Shown here in pieces: positions 5,912 through 6,957 of a DNA stretch of 6,957 bases. The position numbers were made by a program, and so were the translations under genes. Within the stretch, counting starts at the first letter, position 1, and every line of letters starts with the position of its first letter. The DNA is from Bryobacteraceae bacterium (GTDB lineage Bacteria; Acidobacteriota; Terriglobia; Bryobacterales; Bryobacteraceae), in assembly GCA_025350445.1 (NCBI GenBank), contig JANXXV010000568.1, positions 1 through 6,957 of the forward strand. The letters run 5' to 3'. The notes beneath the pieces were generated by a model that was not told where the DNA came from, searched no databases, and worked only from the letters and a program-made list of their open reading frames with translations.

Positions 5912-6957
5912 ATGAAACTGAAGCCATATCTTCCGCTGGTTATCCTGTTCACCGCACTAGGTACTTCCGCCGCTTTTGCGGCTACCTTCGGAACGCCTGT
6001 TTCCGTACTCGGTGTTGCCTCCGATTTGGTTCTGGATGAGGGACGCCGCCGCCTTTATATCGTCAATAGCACCGCGAACCGGATTGATGTGTACGACACA
6101 ACGCAGCGCCGGCTCCTCAGTTCAATTACCACCGACACGCAGCCGGTTGCGGCCGCAATATCGCGGAGCGGAAAGTTTCTGTATATCACCTGCTACACCG
6201 CGTCAACGCTGGATGTGATCGACCTGGATGCAAGTGCCGTGATCAAGCGCGTGGGTCTTCCGGCTGAGCCTGAAGGCGTGGCGGTAGGGGCCGATGAGAG
6301 GGTACTTATCACCACCATTGGCGTAGCCGGCGCCGCCAACACGCCGGCCACCAATACGTTGCTGCTGTACAACCCCGATCCGGCTGCCATAACCAGTTTG
6401 ACTACGGTGACTGTGTCTCTGCCGGCGCCCGGCACTGTGGCCGCGAGCGAAACGTACAACGCTTCTCGAAGCCATTTGGCGGCGACGCCGGATGGCCGGC
6501 TGATCATCGGACTGAACAATCCGAATACGACGACGCGCACTGTGTTTGTATTTGAGACCGCGTCGGGCAGCGTGCTTCGGAGCCGCACCCTCGCCAATAT
6601 TTCCAGTGAGCTCTCGGTTTCGCCGGATGGCACGAGATTCATGGCTGGGCTGAGCCTGTTCGACACCGACACACTGGCGATCCTTGCGCAGCAGAACGCC
6701 GCGAACTCGGCCTACGCGTTTGCCGGGAATGTGAATTTCAATACGCAGCAGAATCAGGGCGGCAGCCTGTTCTCGCCGGACGGGTCCGTTCTTTACACTG
6801 CTTTCAATATCGCTCCACAACAGACCCCGGCGGCGCGGGCCAACGTGGGCCAAATGATGCTGAACGATCCGGAGAATCTGCTGATTCGCCTTGGGATCCA
6901 AATGCCTGAGAATCTAAGCGGCAAAATGGTGGCAACCGCGGACGGGTCCACGTTGTA
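5912..6957 (+). CDS. Exported YVTN/beta-propeller protein, paralogue of its neighbour, 3' end cut by window edge
   Basis: An open frame starting with ATG at 5912 runs 348 codons to the right edge without a stop. Residues 1-23 form a Sec signal peptide (MKLK, hydrophobic core, AFA/A cleavage). The mature part is collinear with the first half of the upstream protein. In an ungapped hand alignment of residues 24-139 with residues 29-144 of the neighbour, about 61 of 116 are identical, including VNSTANR, LPAEPEGVAVG and RVLITT. Similarity continues to the edge: LRSR, SPDGTRFMAG, LAQQNAAN, TAFNIAP and a final MPENLSGKMV. Propeller repeats are recognisable (LYIVNSTANRIDVYD; FLYITCYTASTLDVIDL). The upstream TGA is 5 bp away and there is no clear Shine-Dalgarno, which suggests translational coupling in one operon. 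Whether it also has the Ig-like middle and the Solibacter-type end cannot be seen. Function unknown. Confidence 0.9.
   Translation, partial: MKLKPYLPLVILFTALGTSAAFAATFGTPVSVLGVASDLVLDEGRRRLYIVNSTANRIDVYDTTQRRLLSSITTDTQPVAAAISRSGKFLYITCYTASTLDVIDLDASAVIKRVGLPAEPEGVAVGADERVLITTIGVAGAANTPATNTLLLYNPDPAAITSLTTVTVSLPAPGTVAASETYNASRSHLAATPDGRLIIGLNNPNTTTRTVFVFETASGSVLRSRTLANISSELSVSPDGTRFMAGLSLFDTDTLAILAQQNAANSAYAFAGNVNFNTQQNQGGSLFSPDGSVLYTAFNIAPQQTPAARANVGQMMLNDPENLLIRLGIQMPENLSGKMVATADGSTL

Noticed and set aside
6203..6901. Antisense open frame of 232 codons
   Set aside because: It is opposite the second propeller gene, whose sense translation aligns with its paralogue throughout. Its composition is shadow-like.

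Overview
The window is GC-rich, densely coding bacterial DNA that most resembles Acidobacteriota of the Bryobacterales / Candidatus Solibacter type. The main evidence is the C-terminal ~100 residues of the large secreted protein. They match, from memory, the Solibacter-type C-terminal domain (TIGR03437 style), which is strongly expanded in that lineage. The histidine kinase N-terminus also looks like kinases common in Acidobacteriota. The assignment is by recognition, not by a search.

Left half (1-2906, minus strand): a three-gene regulatory operon, transcribed right to left. It begins with an ECF-type RNA polymerase sigma factor (2906-2292). After 28 bp comes a two-transmembrane sensor histidine kinase (2263-491). 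The kinase stop codon overlaps by one base the GTG start of an OmpR/PhoB-family response regulator (491 to beyond the left edge). No anti-sigma factor gene is visible. The kinase/regulator pair sits where an anti-sigma gene would often be, which loosely recalls the sigE-cseABC arrangement of Streptomyces.

Middle (2907-3056): a comparatively AT-rich divergent intergenic region of 150 bp. It holds a perfect 8-bp inverted repeat (GTTAAGAG ... CTCTTAAC, 22-bp spacer) and a related half-site 22 bp further left. It could control both directions. A weak ECF-like promoter facing right is also possible.

Right half (3057-6957, plus strand): two tandem genes 5 bp apart for exported YVTN/beta-propeller-like proteins. 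The first (949 aa) is complete: signal peptide, propeller half, Ig-like middle, second propeller half, Solibacter-type C-terminal domain. The second is cut by the right edge after 348 codons. It is a paralogue of the first half of its neighbour, about half identical near the N-terminus. Their biochemical function is unknown; a surface or extracellular binding/scaffold role is a guess.

The most interesting hypothesis is that the sigma factor/two-component module regulates the divergent exported propeller proteins through the shared intergenic region. The sequence shows only the arrangement and the repeats, not the regulatory link. No RNA genes, mobile elements or CRISPR arrays were seen.
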